From Montanilutibacter psychrotolerans (GTDB lineage Bacteria; Pseudomonadota; Gammaproteobacteria; Xanthomonadales; Xanthomonadaceae), in NCBI RefSeq assembly GCF_003719825.1, contig NZ_RIBS01000005.1, positions 248,001 to 312,000 of the forward strand: 64,000 bases of DNA. Direction: 5' to 3'. Made by a program: the position numbers and the translations under genes. The notes beneath the pieces were generated by a model, which was not told where the DNA came from, searched no databases, and saw nothing but the letters and a program-made list of their open reading frames with translations. Of this stretch, positions 1 through 11,100 are shown piece by piece; the first letter of the stretch is position 1, and every line of letters starts with the position of its first letter.

Positions 1-139
1 GTTCCTCGCAGGCGTGAGGCAGGGCGGGCGGACCGGGGACCGGCATTCGGAAAGGCCGGGGCAGGGCTCCGGGGCACCGTCGACGGCCACAATGCACCCA
101 AACGGCGGGCTCCGACCAACGCGGCCCCGGCGCTAAACT

Positions 140-1237
140 GTGCCGATGGCCCGACCCACTTCCGCAACCATCCATACCGACGCCCTGCGTCACAACCTCT
201 CGCAAGTCCGCCAGCGGGCACCCAACAGCCGCGTGATGGCGGTGGTCAAGGCCGACGGCTACGGTCACGGCCTCGAACGCGTCGCCCGCGCACTGGGCGG
301 TGCCGATGCCTTCGGCGTGGCGGCCCTGTCCGACGCCGAGCGCCTGCGCGCCGCCGGCATCTCGCAGCCGATCCTGCTGCTGTCGGGCTTCGACGAGCCC
401 GAGGACATCGCGCGCCTGCGCGGCCTCAACGTCGATACCGCGGTCCACCACCACAGCCAGCTCGAGATGCTGGAGCAGGCCCCGGCCGGCGACCCGATCC
501 GCTGCTGGCTCAAGCTCGATACCGGCATGCACCGGCTGGGCTTCGCGCCTGAGCACGTCGCCGATGCACACGCGCGGCTGTCCGCGCTGCGCACGGTGGT
601 GGGCGAGGTGGTGCTGATGAACCACTTCGCCAGCTCCGACGAGTACGACGACAGCCCCAGCAACGGTCGCCAGACGCGGCTGCAGATGCGGCTGTTCGAG
701 CAGGCCACGGCCGGGCTGGCGGGCGCGCGTTCGCTGGCCAACTCGGCCGCCGTGCTGGGTTGGCCCGAGGCGCACACCGAGTGGGTGCGTCCGGGCGGAG
801 CGCTGTACGGCATGTCGGTGGTCGACGGACGCACCGGCGCCGATTTCGGGCTGCGCCCGGCGATGACGCTCTCGACGCGATTGATCTCGGTCAACCGCAT
901 CCGCAAGGGCGAGCGGATCGGCTACGCGGCCACCTGGGAGTGCCCCGAGGACATGGACGTGGGCGTCGCGGCCATCGGTTACGGCGACGGCTACCCGCGC
1001 GCGGCACCGGCCGGAACGCCCGTGCTGGTGGCCGGGCAGGAGACCCAGGTGATCGGCCGCGTGTCGATGGACCTGATGACGATCGACCTGCGTGGCGTGC
1101 CCGACGCGCGCGTCGGCGCGCCCGTGACGCTGTGGGGACCGGAGCTGCCGGTCGAGCGGATTGCCGATGCCGCCGGCACGATCAGCTACGAGCTGACCTG
1201 CTCGATCACGCGCCGCGTTCGGTTCGTCGAAGGCTGA
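140..1237 (+). CDS. alr: Alanine racemase
   Basis: This PLP enzyme interconverts L- and D-alanine in the cytoplasm and supplies D-Ala for peptidoglycan. The N-terminal motif AVVKADGYGHG carries the PLP lysine (about K37). The catalytic tyrosine of the C-terminal domain is in ERIGYAATW (about Y262). A GYGDGYPR segment and the terminal SYELTC motif are also typical. At 365 aa it has the usual length. A GTG at 140 opens the frame; the ATG two codons later (146) is an equally possible start, and no strong ribosome site separates them. The next gene, photolyase, lies 100 bases downstream on the same strand. Confidence 0.96.
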   Translation: MPMARPTSATIHTDALRHNLSQVRQRAPNSRVMAVVKADGYGHGLERVARALGGADAFGVAALSDAERLRAAGISQPILLLSGFDEPEDIARLRGLNVDTAVHHHSQLEMLEQAPAGDPIRCWLKLDTGMHRLGFAPEHVADAHARLSALRTVVGEVVLMNHFASSDEYDDSPSNGRQTRLQMRLFEQATAGLAGARSLANSAAVLGWPEAHTEWVRPGGALYGMSVVDGRTGADFGLRPAMTLSTRLISVNRIRKGERIGYAATWECPEDMDVGVAAIGYGDGYPRAAPAGTPVLVAGQETQVIGRVSMDLMTIDLRGVPDARVGAPVTLWGPELPVERIADAAGTISYELTCSITRRVRFVEG

Positions 1238-1337
1238 GCCGTGGCGAGCCGGCCCGCCGACCACGCATCAGGGCTGGCTTGCCTGCGCGCGGTCGGGCGC
1301 CGCCGCGAACCTGCCTGCTGCCGGGCATCGCACTGAG

Positions 1338-2798
1338 ATGCCCCACGACCCGCACCCGCCCGAAGCCACCGCGCCAATCGCGCTGGTGTGGTTCCGCGAC
1401 GACCTCCGCCTCGACGACCAGCCCGCACTGCGCGCCGCCATCGACGGTGGCTACGTCCCGCTTCCGGTGTACGTGCATGCCCCCGACGAAGAGGGCAGCT
1501 GGGCGCCTGGTGCCGCCTCCAACGCCTGGCGGCACCGCTCGCTGGCCGCACTTGACCGGCAGCTGCGCGAGCGCGGATCGCGCCTGCGCGTGTTCGCCGG
1601 ACCCAGCCTGTCGATCCTGCAGGCACTGGTGGCGTTCAGTGGCGCGCAGGCGGTGTTCTGGACGCGTCGCTACGCGCCGGCGATCGAACAGCGCGACACG
1701 ATGATCAAGCGCACGCTGCGCCGGCAAGGGCTGCGTGCGGAGAGCTTCAACGGCGCGTTGCTGTTCGAACCCTGGGACCTGGCCACGCAGCAGGGCGATC
1801 CTTACCGCGTGTTCACGCCGTTCTGGAAGGCCGCGGTGCAGGCCTGGCGAACACCAAGGCCGTGGGACGCGCCGGTGCGTATCGCCGCGCCCGACGACGG
1901 CCACGCCATCCCCGACGGCCTGCCACTGGAAGCGCTGAGGCTGGCGCCGGCACGGCCCTGGGACGCGGGATTCTGGCAGCGCTTCACACCGGGCGGGCAG
2001 GGCGCGCGTGCCGCGCTCGACGCCTTTCTCGATGAGGCCATCGAAGGCTACGCAACCGCGCGCGACGTGCCAGCGCGTCGTGCCACGTCGCGGCTGTCGC
2101 CTCACCTGCACTTCGGCGAGATCTCGGTGCAGCGCGTCGTCGATCGGCTGCGTGCGCGCTCCGACGCGCCGCCGGGCGATGTCGCGCATTACCTGCGTGA
2201 GCTGGGTTGGCGCGAGTTCGCGCACCACCTGTTGCACCACTTTCCGCACACGCCCGACAGCAACCTCAATCCGCGCTTCCAGGACTTCGACTGGGCGCCC
2301 GCCGATGAAGCGCGCCTGGACGCGTGGCGGCACGGTCGCACCGGCGTGCCGATCGTCGATGCCGGCATGCGCGAGCTGTACGCCACCGGCTGGATGCACA
2401 ACCGCGTGCGCATGATCGTCGCCAGCTACCTGTGCAAGCACCTGCGCATGCACTGGCGGCACGGTGCACGCTGGTTCTGGGACACGCTGGTGGACGCGGA
2501 CCTGGCCAACAACACCCAGGGCTGGCAGTGGACCGCGGGAACCGGCGCCGATGCCGCGCCGTATTTCCGGATGTTCAACCCGGTAACGCAGGCGCGGTCG
2601 TTCGATCCCGATGGCCGGTACATTGCCCGGTGGCTGCCCGAACTGGCCGGAATACCGCTGCCGTTGCGGTTCGCGCCGTGGACCGATCCGCGAACGCTGG
2701 CCGCGTTGGCCCCGGACTATCCGCGCCAGCCACTGGTCGACCTGGCGGCCGGTCGCGAGGCCGCGCTCGCGGCGTATCGCGCCTGCGCCTCCTCCTGA
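1338..2798 (+). CDS. phrB: Deoxyribodipyrimidine photolyase (class I CPD photolyase)
   Basis: The protein repairs UV-induced pyrimidine dimers using blue light, with FAD and an antenna cofactor. The N-terminal alpha/beta antenna domain begins with LVWFRDDLRLDDQPAL. The C-terminal FAD domain has GWREFAHHLLHHFP, WMHNRVRMIVASYL and the diagnostic DLANNTQGWQWTAGTG followed by PYFRMFNP. The length of 486 aa matches class I photolyases. The ATG at 1338 gives an N-terminus ahead of the first beta strand, as expected. No conserved partner is adjacent, so it is probably transcribed alone or after alr. Confidence 0.95.
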   Translation: MPHDPHPPEATAPIALVWFRDDLRLDDQPALRAAIDGGYVPLPVYVHAPDEEGSWAPGAASNAWRHRSLAALDRQLRERGSRLRVFAGPSLSILQALVAFSGAQAVFWTRRYAPAIEQRDTMIKRTLRRQGLRAESFNGALLFEPWDLATQQGDPYRVFTPFWKAAVQAWRTPRPWDAPVRIAAPDDGHAIPDGLPLEALRLAPARPWDAGFWQRFTPGGQGARAALDAFLDEAIEGYATARDVPARRATSRLSPHLHFGEISVQRVVDRLRARSDAPPGDVAHYLRELGWREFAHHLLHHFPHTPDSNLNPRFQDFDWAPADEARLDAWRHGRTGVPIVDAGMRELYATGWMHNRVRMIVASYLCKHLRMHWRHGARWFWDTLVDADLANNTQGWQWTAGTGADAAPYFRMFNPVTQARSFDPDGRYIARWLPELAGIPLPLRFAPWTDPRTLAALAPDYPRQPLVDLAAGREAALAAYRACASS

Positions 2799-3006
2799 TC
2801 GCGTCGCTCGCGCCGTCAAAGGCACAGCGATTCGTGTGCCGACGAACGACGTCGTACACGCCGAGAGCATCCTGCCCGCCAGCAACGTGTCGCATGCCAC
2901 GGATGACGTGGCTTTGCCTGCCTGTCGCATCGCCGCGTTGACGCTGCGCGCGAACGCGTGATTCACTCGGGACGCCCTCGCGAGGGCGACTCGCCTGGGA
3001 GGGCGG

Positions 3007-4488
3007 ATGGCCACTGCAACACCACGCGCACAGGCGCGTCAGGCACCCAAGGCACCACGCCGCGAGGCGATGTCCAAGGTCGATACCGCGTGGTTGCGGA
3101 TGGAACGCCCGACCAACCCGATGATGATCACCGGCGTGCTGATGTTCGCCGAGTCGATGCCACTGGAGCGACTGCGGCGCGTGGTCCAGCAGCGCTTTCT
3201 GGCCTACAGCCGCTTTCGTCAGAAGGCCGTGGATACCGCCGCGGGCGCGTCGTGGCAGGACGACGAGAACTTCGATCTCGACTGGCACGTGCAGCACGCC
3301 GCGTTGCCCGGGCGCGGCAACAAGCGCGCGCTCGAACGCTTCGTCAGCCAGCTCGCGTCGACGCCGTTGAGCCACAGCCGTCCGCTCTGGCAGTTCCACC
3401 TGGTCGAGAAATACGGCGGTGGCGGCTCGGCGCTGGTGGCACGCATCCACCACAGCTACGCCGACGGCATCGCGCTGGTGCAGGTGCTGCTGTCGCTGAC
3501 CGACACCAGCCCGTCGCCGGACAAGGACAGCGAACTCGCGCGTGCCTGGCTGAAGAAGGACCACGCCGATGTCGCACGTCGCGTCGGCGCCGTCGACAAG
3601 TACATGAAGCTGGGCAGCCGGATGCTCGACAAGGGCATGGAGATGTACCGCGACCCCAGCCTGGCCGGCGTGCTGGCAAAGGAGGGCGGCGAGATTGCCC
3701 GCGAACTGCTCAACGCGCTGTCGCTGTCGGACGATCCGCCATCGCTGCTGCGCGGCAAGCTGGGCACCAGCAAGCGCGTCGCCTGGGCCGAGCCGATCGA
3801 CCTGGAAGAGGTCAAGGCGGTCGGGCGCGCCTGCGACTGCACCGTCAACGACGTGTTGATGGCCACCGCAGCCGGCGCCCTGCGCAATTACATGATCGAA
3901 CGCGGCGACGATGTCGACGGCGTGACATTGCGCGCAACCGTGCCGGTGAACTTGCGCCCGCTCGAACACGCCAAGAAGCTGGGCAACCACTTCGGCCTGG
4001 TGTTCCTGGATCTTCCTGTCGGCGAGGACAACCCGATCCGTCGCATCGAGCGCGTCGCGCAGTGCATGGACAACCTCAAGAACTCGCGCCAGGCGATCGT
4101 CGCGTTCGGCCTGCTGGCCGCGTTGGGCATGGCGCCGTCGCCCGTGCAGGGCCTGGCGTTGGAGTTGTTCAGCCGCAAGGCCAGCGCGGTTGCCACCAAC
4201 GTGCCGGGCCCGCAGCAGCCGCTCTACCTGGCGGGATGCCAGTTGCAGGAAATGATGTTCTGGGTGCCGCAGACCGGCTCGATCGGCGTGGGCATTTCGA
4301 TCCTCAGCTACAACGGGCGGGTGCACTTTGGATTGATCAGCGACGGCAAGCTGATCCCCGATCTCGACGCGGTGATTCGTCGTTTCGGTGCCGAGTTCGA
4401 AAAGTTGCTGTACCTGTCGTTGATGGGCAACTGGGATCATCGACTCGATGCCGCCGGGGCCGAATCGCTGATGCCTGCCGTCGACTGA
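3007..4488 (+). CDS. Wax ester synthase / diacylglycerol acyltransferase family protein
   Basis: Members of the WS/DGAT family condense acyl-CoA with fatty alcohols or diacylglycerol at the inner membrane to make storage lipids. The active-site motif HHxxxDG is present as HHSYADG (H148-G154). The C-terminal half has the NVPGPQQPLYLAGC block and a PVNLRP segment typical of the family, and 493 aa is a normal length. The ATG at 3007 follows a GGAG-rich stretch. Substrate cannot be read from sequence: wax ester, triacylglycerol or another acyl acceptor are all possible. The neighbours give no pathway clue. Confidence 0.9.
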   Translation: MATATPRAQARQAPKAPRREAMSKVDTAWLRMERPTNPMMITGVLMFAESMPLERLRRVVQQRFLAYSRFRQKAVDTAAGASWQDDENFDLDWHVQHAALPGRGNKRALERFVSQLASTPLSHSRPLWQFHLVEKYGGGGSALVARIHHSYADGIALVQVLLSLTDTSPSPDKDSELARAWLKKDHADVARRVGAVDKYMKLGSRMLDKGMEMYRDPSLAGVLAKEGGEIARELLNALSLSDDPPSLLRGKLGTSKRVAWAEPIDLEEVKAVGRACDCTVNDVLMATAAGALRNYMIERGDDVDGVTLRATVPVNLRPLEHAKKLGNHFGLVFLDLPVGEDNPIRRIERVAQCMDNLKNSRQAIVAFGLLAALGMAPSPVQGLALELFSRKASAVATNVPGPQQPLYLAGCQLQEMMFWVPQTGSIGVGISILSYNGRVHFGLISDGKLIPDLDAVIRRFGAEFEKLLYLSLMGNWDHRLDAAGAESLMPAVD

Positions 4489-4571
4489 ACGGGGAGGTCG
4501 GTCCATCACCCGCTACATACGGGAGCGTGTTTAGCTTTGCGCCGTCCTGGCCACTCCCCCGAGGTAGCACC

Positions 4572-5264
4572 ATGAAGAACCCAACCAAGATCGCGCTCGC
4601 CGCCGCCCTGATGACCACGTTGCTGGCCGGCTGCGCCACCACCGGTGGCGGTTACGGGCAGTCGCAGCAGTACCCGCAGGACAACGACAACAACCGCACC
4701 CAGAAGGGCGCGATCATCGGCGCCGTCGCCGGCGCGGTGGCCGGCCTGCTCAGCGGTGACGACGCCACCGAACGTCGCCAGCGTGCCCTGGTTGGTGCCG
4801 GCGTGGGTGGTCTTGCCGGTGGTGCGATCGGCAACTACCAGGATCGCCAGGAGCGCGCCCTGCGTGAGCGCATGCGCGGTACCGGCGTCGACGTGACCCG
4901 CAACGGCGACAACATCACGCTCAACATGCCAAGCGCCATCACGTTCGGCTTCAACAGCTCGAACCTGGAGTCGCAGTTCTATCCGGTGCTCGACAACGTT
5001 GCCGGCACGCTGCGCGAGTACAACCAGACCATCGTCGAGGTCGCCGGCCATACCGACAGCGTGGGCTCCGACGCCTACAACCAGACCCTGTCCGAACAGC
5101 GCGCCAACGCGGTCGGCAATTACCTGATGTCGCGTGGCCTGGTACGTGACCGCTTCATCATCACCGGTGCCGGCGAGAGCCGTCCGGTGTCCAGCAACGA
5201 GACCGAATCGGGCCGTTCGCAGAACCGCCGCGTCGAGATCACGCTGGTGCCGCTGCGCTCCTGA
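4572..5264 (+). CDS. OmpA-family lipoprotein with glycine-zipper domain
   Basis: A 230-aa outer-membrane lipoprotein that probably links the envelope to peptidoglycan. A signal peptide ends in lipobox LLAGC (Cys about 21). A short polar linker precedes a glycine-zipper segment (about residues 46-90, rich in GAxxGAxxG). The C-terminal OmpA domain (about 110-230) has the peptidoglycan-binding signature GHTDSVGSDAYNQTLSEQRA and SQNRRVEI. The ATG at 4572 was chosen over the much longer open frame because it follows a GAGG site and starts a canonical lipoprotein signal. A strong terminator follows at 5321. Confidence 0.93.
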   Translation: MKNPTKIALAAALMTTLLAGCATTGGGYGQSQQYPQDNDNNRTQKGAIIGAVAGAVAGLLSGDDATERRQRALVGAGVGGLAGGAIGNYQDRQERALRERMRGTGVDVTRNGDNITLNMPSAITFGFNSSNLESQFYPVLDNVAGTLREYNQTIVEVAGHTDSVGSDAYNQTLSEQRANAVGNYLMSRGLVRDRFIITGAGESRPVSSNETESGRSQNRRVEITLVPLRS

Positions 5265-5320
5265 TCCGCGGTGGCGTGGCGCGACCGTCCGCCTTCGGGT
5301 AAGACAGTCGATCCAGACCA

Positions 5321-5348
5321 ACGGGCCACCCTCGGGTGGCCCGTTTGC
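5321..5348 (+). terminator. Rho-independent terminator after the OmpA-like lipoprotein gene
   Basis: An 11-bp perfect stem (5321-5331 pairing with 5334-5344, core CGGGCCACCC/GGGTGGCCCG) is followed by TTTGCTTT. It lies 57 bases after the lipoprotein stop and has the layout of an intrinsic terminator on the plus strand. Confidence 0.85.
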
Positions 5349-5698
5349 TTTGCGGGCGCAGGGCGCGCATCTGGAATTCCGATGCAGGAACCCAAGCAGC
5401 ACCCGGTGCAGTGCCCCGTGATGTCGGCGGCGGGGTGGCGGGTTTGTGGTGTGGCCGTCGACTTCACCCGCATGCGTCGGCTCGTTCTGGCACCGGGAGG
5501 GCCTGACCCGGCAACGCCGCGCCGGGTAGCCCCGGCGTACCGGTGATTGCCGAGGGCAGGCGAATGCGGCTCGGAAAACGGTTGCCGGGCAGGGGAACCC
5601 ACCCCGTCCCGGCGCCGCTGTCAACGGCTTACGCCGGGGCGTCGCGGTTGCCACAATCGCTGTCCCCCCGCGTCCGCGGGAGCAGTCGAACGGAACCA
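5349..5698. other. Gene-free stretch upstream of tex
   Basis: About 350 bases lie between the terminator and the tex start. Open frames here are short, high-GC and without recognisable protein features. I see no RNA gene or repeat. A tex promoter must lie here or just upstream, but no convincing -35/-10 pair could be picked by eye. Confidence 0.5.
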
Positions 5699-8098
5699 AT
5701 GCAGGACAACAGCAAGCTCGCCCAGCACATCGCCGCCACCATCGCCAACGAGATCGGTGCCCAGCCCGCGCAGGCCAAGGCCGCGATCGCCCTGCTCGAC
5801 GAGGGCGCGACCGTGCCGTTCATCGCGCGCTACCGCAAGGAGGTCACCGGCGGCCTCGACGACACCCAGCTGCGCAACCTCGAAGTGCGCCTGGTCTACC
5901 TGCGCGAACTGGAAGACCGCCGGGCCGCGGTGCTGGCCAGCATCGAAGAGCAGGGGAAGCTCAGCGACGAACTGCGCGCCGACATCCTCGCCGCCGACAA
6001 CAAGGCGCGACTGGAAGACCTCTACCTGCCGTTCAAGCCCAAGCGCCGCACCAAGGCGCAGATCGCCCGCGAGGCCGGGCTCCAGCCGCTGGCCGATGGC
6101 CTACTGGCCGACCCCGACCTCGACCCGCAGGTCGTCGCGCAGGGATACGTCGACGCCGACAAGGGCGTGGCCGATGCCAAGGCCGCGCTGGACGGCGCCC
6201 GCGCAATCCTGATGGAGCGTTGGGGCGAGGACGCGGCGCTGGTCGGCGAACTGCGCCACTGGCTGGTGGATGTCGGCGTGATCCGCGCGCGCGTCGCCGA
6301 GGGCAAGGAGAACGATGGCGCCAAGTACCGCGATTATTTCGACCACGCCGAATCGCTGGCCAGGATTCCCTCGCACCGCCTGCTCGCGCTGTTCCGTGCG
6401 CGCCGCGAGGAGGTGCTGTTCCTGGACCTGGAACCTGGCAGCGACGCCGAGGCGGGCCACCTGCAGGCCGAAGGGCGCGTCGCGCACCACGCGGGCGTCC
6501 GCGCGCAAGGACGTGCGGCCGACAAGTGGCTGCTCGACACCTGCCGGCTGACGTGGAAGGCCAAGCTGCACCTGCACCTGCTGCTCGATCTGTTCGGCCA
6601 GGCCCGCGAAAAGGCCGAGGCCGAGGCGATCAACGTGTTTGGCGACAACCTCAAGGACCTGCTGCTGGCCGCGCCGGCCGGGCCGAAGGTCGTGCTGGGC
6701 CTGGACCCGGGCATTCGCACCGGTTGCAAGGTGGCGGTGGTCGACCGCACCGGCAAGCTGGTTGCCACCGACACCGTCTACCCGCACCAGCCGCGCAATC
6801 AGTGGGACCAGTCGCTGCACTCGCTGCGCGCGTTGTGCATCCGCCACGGCGTCGAGCTGATCGCGATCGGCAACGGCACGGCCAGCCGCGAGACCGACAA
6901 GCTGGCCGGCGAGCTGATCAAGCTGGCTCCCGAGCTGGCGATGCAGAAGATCGTGGTCAGTGAGGCGGGCGCCTCGGTGTACTCGGCGTCCGAGTTTGCC
7001 GCCAAGGAGTTCCCCGAGCTCGATGTGTCGCTGCGTGGCGCGGTGTCGATTGCACGGCGCCTGCAGGACCCGCTGGCCGAGCTGGTCAAGATCGAACCCA
7101 AGGCGATCGGCGTTGGCCAGTACCAGCACGACGTCGACGGCTACCGCCTGGCGCGCGCGCTCGACGCCCGCGTCGAAGACTGCGTCAACGCGGTGGGCGT
7201 GCACGTCAACACCGCGTCGGCGGCGCTGCTGTCGCGCGTGTCGGGGCTGTCCTCGACGGTGGCCGAAAACATCGTCCGTCACCGCGATGCCAACGGCCCG
7301 TTCGTCTCGCGCAAGGCGCTGCTTGCGGTGCCGCGGCTGGGCGAGAAGACCTTCGAGCAGTGCGCCGGGTTCCTGCGCATCGCCGACGGCGACCAGCCGC
7401 TGGACGCCTCCTCGGTGCATCCGGAGGCCTATCCGGTGGTCGAGCGCATCGTTCGCAGCTGCGGACGCGAGGTGAAGTCGCTGATGGGCGATGCGTCGTA
7501 CCTGCGCTCGGTCCGCGCTGAGCAGTTCACCGACGACACCTTCGGCCTGCCGACCGTGCGCGACATTCTCAAGGAGCTCGAAAAGCCCGGCCGTGACCCG
7601 CGCCCGGAGTTCAAGGCCGCGCGCTTCGCCGATGGCGTGGAGGACCTCAAGGACCTGCAGGTGGGGATGATTCTCGAAGGCGTGGTCAGCAACGTTGCCG
7701 CGTTTGGCGCGTTTGTCGACATCGGCGTGCACCAGGACGGTCTGGTGCACATCTCCGCGCTGTCCAACACCTACGTCAAGGACCCGCGCGACGTGGTCAA
7801 GGCCGGTGACGTGGTGAAGGTGCGCGTGCTCGAAGTGGACATCCCGCGCAAGCGCATCGCACTGACCTGCCGGCTGGACGACGCCGTGCCGGCGCCGCGC
7901 CCGGACGAACGGGCGGGAGCGCGTGGTGCAGGCGGACGTCAGCCAGACGGACGCCCGGCCGGCAGCGCGCCGCGTGGTGGTGGCCGCGACGGCGGCGGCG
8001 ATCGCAACCGCGGCGGTGCTCCCGCACGGATGCCGGCGGCTGCGCCGGCCAACAACGCGCTCGCCGCGGCATTCGCCAAGGCCAAGGGCAACGCCTGA
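5699..8098 (+). CDS. tex: Tex-family RNA-binding transcription accessory protein
   Basis: Tex is a conserved nucleic-acid-binding protein related to eukaryotic Spt6. An N-terminal helical region is followed by a YqgF/RNase H-like domain beginning [20 protein letters not shown] (about residues 329-348). Helix-hairpin-helix segments come next ([31 protein letters not shown]). A C-terminal S1 RNA-binding domain (about 654-725, [19 protein letters not shown]) precedes an Arg/Gly-rich disordered tail. The ATG at 5699 starts directly at the conserved N-terminus, giving 799 aa. The frame is open further upstream but that stretch is low-complexity and lacks homology features. Confidence 0.95.
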   Translation: MQDNSKLAQHIAATIANEIGAQPAQAKAAIALLDEGATVPFIARYRKEVTGGLDDTQLRNLEVRLVYLRELEDRRAAVLASIEEQGKLSDELRADILAADNKARLEDLYLPFKPKRRTKAQIAREAGLQPLADGLLADPDLDPQVVAQGYVDADKGVADAKAALDGARAILMERWGEDAALVGELRHWLVDVGVIRARVAEGKENDGAKYRDYFDHAESLARIPSHRLLALFRARREEVLFLDLEPGSDAEAGHLQAEGRVAHHAGVRAQGRAADKWLLDTCRLTWKAKLHLHLLLDLFGQAREKAEAEAINVFGDNLKDLLLAAPAGPKVVLGLDPGIRTGCKVAVVDRTGKLVATDTVYPHQPRNQWDQSLHSLRALCIRHGVELIAIGNGTASRETDKLAGELIKLAPELAMQKIVVSEAGASVYSASEFAAKEFPELDVSLRGAVSIARRLQDPLAELVKIEPKAIGVGQYQHDVDGYRLARALDARVEDCVNAVGVHVNTASAALLSRVSGLSSTVAENIVRHRDANGPFVSRKALLAVPRLGEKTFEQCAGFLRIADGDQPLDASSVHPEAYPVVERIVRSCGREVKSLMGDASYLRSVRAEQFTDDTFGLPTVRDILKELEKPGRDPRPEFKAARFADGVEDLKDLQVGMILEGVVSNVAAFGAFVDIGVHQDGLVHISALSNTYVKDPRDVVKAGDVVKVRVLEVDIPRKRIALTCRLDDAVPAPRPDERAGARGAGGRQPDGRPAGSAPRGGGRDGGGDRNRGGAPARMPAAAPANNALAAAFAKAKGNA

Positions 8099-8119
8099 TT
8101 CCCTGATCGCTGATTCGCA

Positions 8120-8144
8120 GCCCGCGGCCACGCATGGCGCGGGC
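8120..8144. terminator. Hairpin between convergent tex and regulator genes
   Basis: GCCCGC plus GCCA pairs with TGGC plus GCGGGC around a CGCA loop, with one bulged G. The hairpin sits in the 64-base gap between two convergent genes and could stop transcription from either side. It lacks a clean T-tract, so a Rho-independent role is uncertain. Confidence 0.35.
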
Positions 8145-8162
8145 AGTCCTTGCCCGGTTCTT

Positions 8163-11100
8163 TCAGCGGGCGCTTGCCAGCAGCGCGGTCGTGTCCTGGC
8201 GTGGCGGCAGGTTCAGCCAACCCAGCGTCGCTCCGCGCACGCCCGCGCGTGCGGCGACCACGACCCACGGTGCGCGGCCGTCCTCGACCGCCAGTGCGTC
8301 GCGCGGCAGCAGGCTGTGGATCTCCATCTGGGCGAGCACGTCGCCCAGCCGCCGGGCCTTGGCGTCGAGGCGCGATGCCAGGGCAAGGGCCAACCTGCGG
8401 TCGCCGCGAGACAAGGCCTGGGCAATGTCGAGGGCGTCCAGCCGGCGATGCAGTGACCACGCGTCGGCGGGCAGGGCGCGTCTGGCGCGCAGCCCGTGGT
8501 GACGGCTGGTTGCCCATTCGCCACGCGCGGCGGCATTTTCGGCCAGGCCGGTTTCCGCGTGCGCGACCAGGAACTCGTAACCTGCCGAACGCAGCGGCGA
8601 CAGCGCCTGCCGGTACAAGCGATCCGATTCGACGGTGTTGCCAGTGCGGGTCAGCACGGTGGCGATCTGGATCGCCGACTCCCATCCTTCCGGCCGGCTG
8701 GTCATCGTGGGCAGCTGCTCCTGCGCGCTACGCAGCAGCTTCCTGGCCCCGTCGCGATCGCCGGCAAGCAGCTCGGTCCGGGCGCGCCCGGCGATGGCGG
8801 TCATGCGGTTGGACGGTTCGTCCGATGCCGCGCAACGCTCCCAGTTGCTGCGTGCACTGGCCAGGTCGCCCAGCGACAGTCGCGACTCGGCGCGGAAACA
8901 GGCCAGGCGCGCCTGCGGCTCCGACACGCCCGGGCCTGCCTGTTGTGGGGCGAGCGCGCGCTCGGCGCCATCGAGCGTTGCGATGGAATGCAGATGACGC
9001 CCGCGGAAGGTGTCCAGCGCGGCGTCGAGCTGCGCCAGCGCCACCGCCGGATGGCCCTGCAAGCGGGCCTGGCGCAGGTGCTGCAGGCGCTTGTCGGCGA
9101 CATCGAAACGACCACCCACGATGTCCTCGACCAGCAATGCGAGGGTGAGCCGGTTGGTCAGCAGCGCATCGCCGGAGTCGCGGCTGGCAAGCAGCGCTTC
9201 GTCCAGTCGCTTTCGGTAGGTGACCAGATCGCCGGCGGCGAAGTGCCGTCCCGCCACCTTGGCCAGGATGTCGATCTCGAGTCGGCGGTACCCGCCCGCG
9301 CGCGCCTGTGTCAGCAGGTTCTCCATGCGCGGGTTGTCGGCGCCTTGCGGCGGAGTGGCAACCTCGGAAAGAAAGCGCGCGTAGAGCGCCAGGGTGGCAT
9401 TGCCGGCCGACTCCAGTTGCGCGGCTGCCTGCTCGTACTGGCGGGTGTTGTCGCGATCTTCGTACTGCACGGTATCGGCGATGGCCGCCTGCAGCATCGC
9501 GCTGCCGCGTTCCAGCTCCCAGCCTGTGCCCGCGTCGCGCGCAAGGCGTTCGGCCGACGCCGCGTCCTGGCGCATGCGCTCGGGATCGCCGAGCATCTGG
9601 TGGACACCGCTCAGGGCGAGCAGGCGCGCGATGCGCACGCCCATGGACTCGCGCTCCCAACGCGGCGCGGAAAGGATCTTCAGCGACTGCTGGAGGTTTC
9701 CGGTCTGCGACAGCAGGCGAGCGTGTTCGAGGGCATAGCCGGACTTGTCGGGGTAACGCGCCGATAGCGTGGCAAACGCCGCCGCCGCTTGTTGGTGGCG
9801 CTGGGGATCGGCGGCCAGCGCCTTTGCGCGCATCAATGCCACTACCTCGGCCGGCGCGGGCTGCAGGAGCGTGGTGGCGGCCTGCATGTGTCCGGTGGCC
9901 GAGATGCCCTGCGCGAGGCGGGATTGCGCCTGCGCCAGTTGCATCCGTGCCAGGCCGAAGCGCGGTGCCTGCTGGACGACTTCCTGCGAGATCGCCGCGG
10001 CGGTCATCCAGTCGCGCCGGTCGATCGCCTCAACCGCATCGGCGTAGCGGCGTGCGGCGGTGCTATCGAGCACCAGCGGCGGCCACGGGTCGGCGCGTTG
10101 GGGCAACAGCCGCGACATGACCTGGCGCGACAGTTGGTCGACCATGGCCGGGACCTGCGACGCCGGACCGGTGAGTTCGAGGCGCTGCTCCTTTCCCGCA
10201 CCCGGCAGACGCACGCGCATCACCACCTGTGACGGGTCGTTCGGGGCACTTCCGGCGGTGAGGAAAATCACCTGTGGCGACTGCGCGTTGGTGTCGGCTG
10301 CCAGGTCCGATTCGCTCAGCAGCCGCACCTCCGGCAGGCTGTCGAGCTTCCAACCCAGCCATTCGCGCAGCAGTTTCACCGGCCAGCGGACCGGGTTGGC
10401 GCGGTCTTCCACTTCGATCAGCACGAACGAGCGCGGATCGGTGGTCGAGGCATGAGAGGACGTTGCCGGACCCGCGGACCGCGTTGCCCAGAACGACATC
10501 ACCGCAGCGACGAGGGCGAACACCATCCAGGTGCCCGCGCGCAGCCAGCGGGGCCTGGACGCGGCAGGGCGCGCCGCGGCGGAAACGTGCGGCAGGGGAG
10601 CGGCGGGTTGGAATGGGGGTTCGGCTTCCTGCGCAACGGCAGGTCCGACTTCAGGCTCAATTGCAGGCCCGACGTCGGCGTCGACCAAAGGCGCGAGGAT
10701 GCGATCGTCGACCCGTGGCGGTGACGCGTCCGCAGCCTCGGCGGAGACCACGACAGCTTGCTGCAGCGCCGCCGTGGCGACGTCCACGGGGGCGATCGCG
10801 CCGTCGAGGACGTCGTCCGTCTCCGGTGTGATGTCGCTTTCGAAGTCCTTGGCGATCGCTACCGGCGATGGCGGGCATGGCGCTGCGATCGACCACTGCA
10901 CGGGGGCGGGCGCATCGAACACATAGCCGCTGCGCGGGACAGTGCGGATCCACTGTTTGCGCTCATCGCCAAGCACCCGGCGCAGCAGCCAGATGCTCTG
11001 TGACAGGTTGGCGTCCTCGACGATCACGCCGGGCCAAACGCGCTCCAACAGGTCCGTTCGCCGGTGCAGGGTGTGCGGCTCGGACATCAGCAGCAACAGC

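Noticed and set aside
1206-3014. 602-codon minus-strand frame over the photolyase gene
   Set aside because: Antisense shadow; all photolyase motifs are on the plus strand.
6101-8131. 676-codon minus-strand frame over tex
   Set aside because: Shadow of the Tex coding frame, no domain signal.
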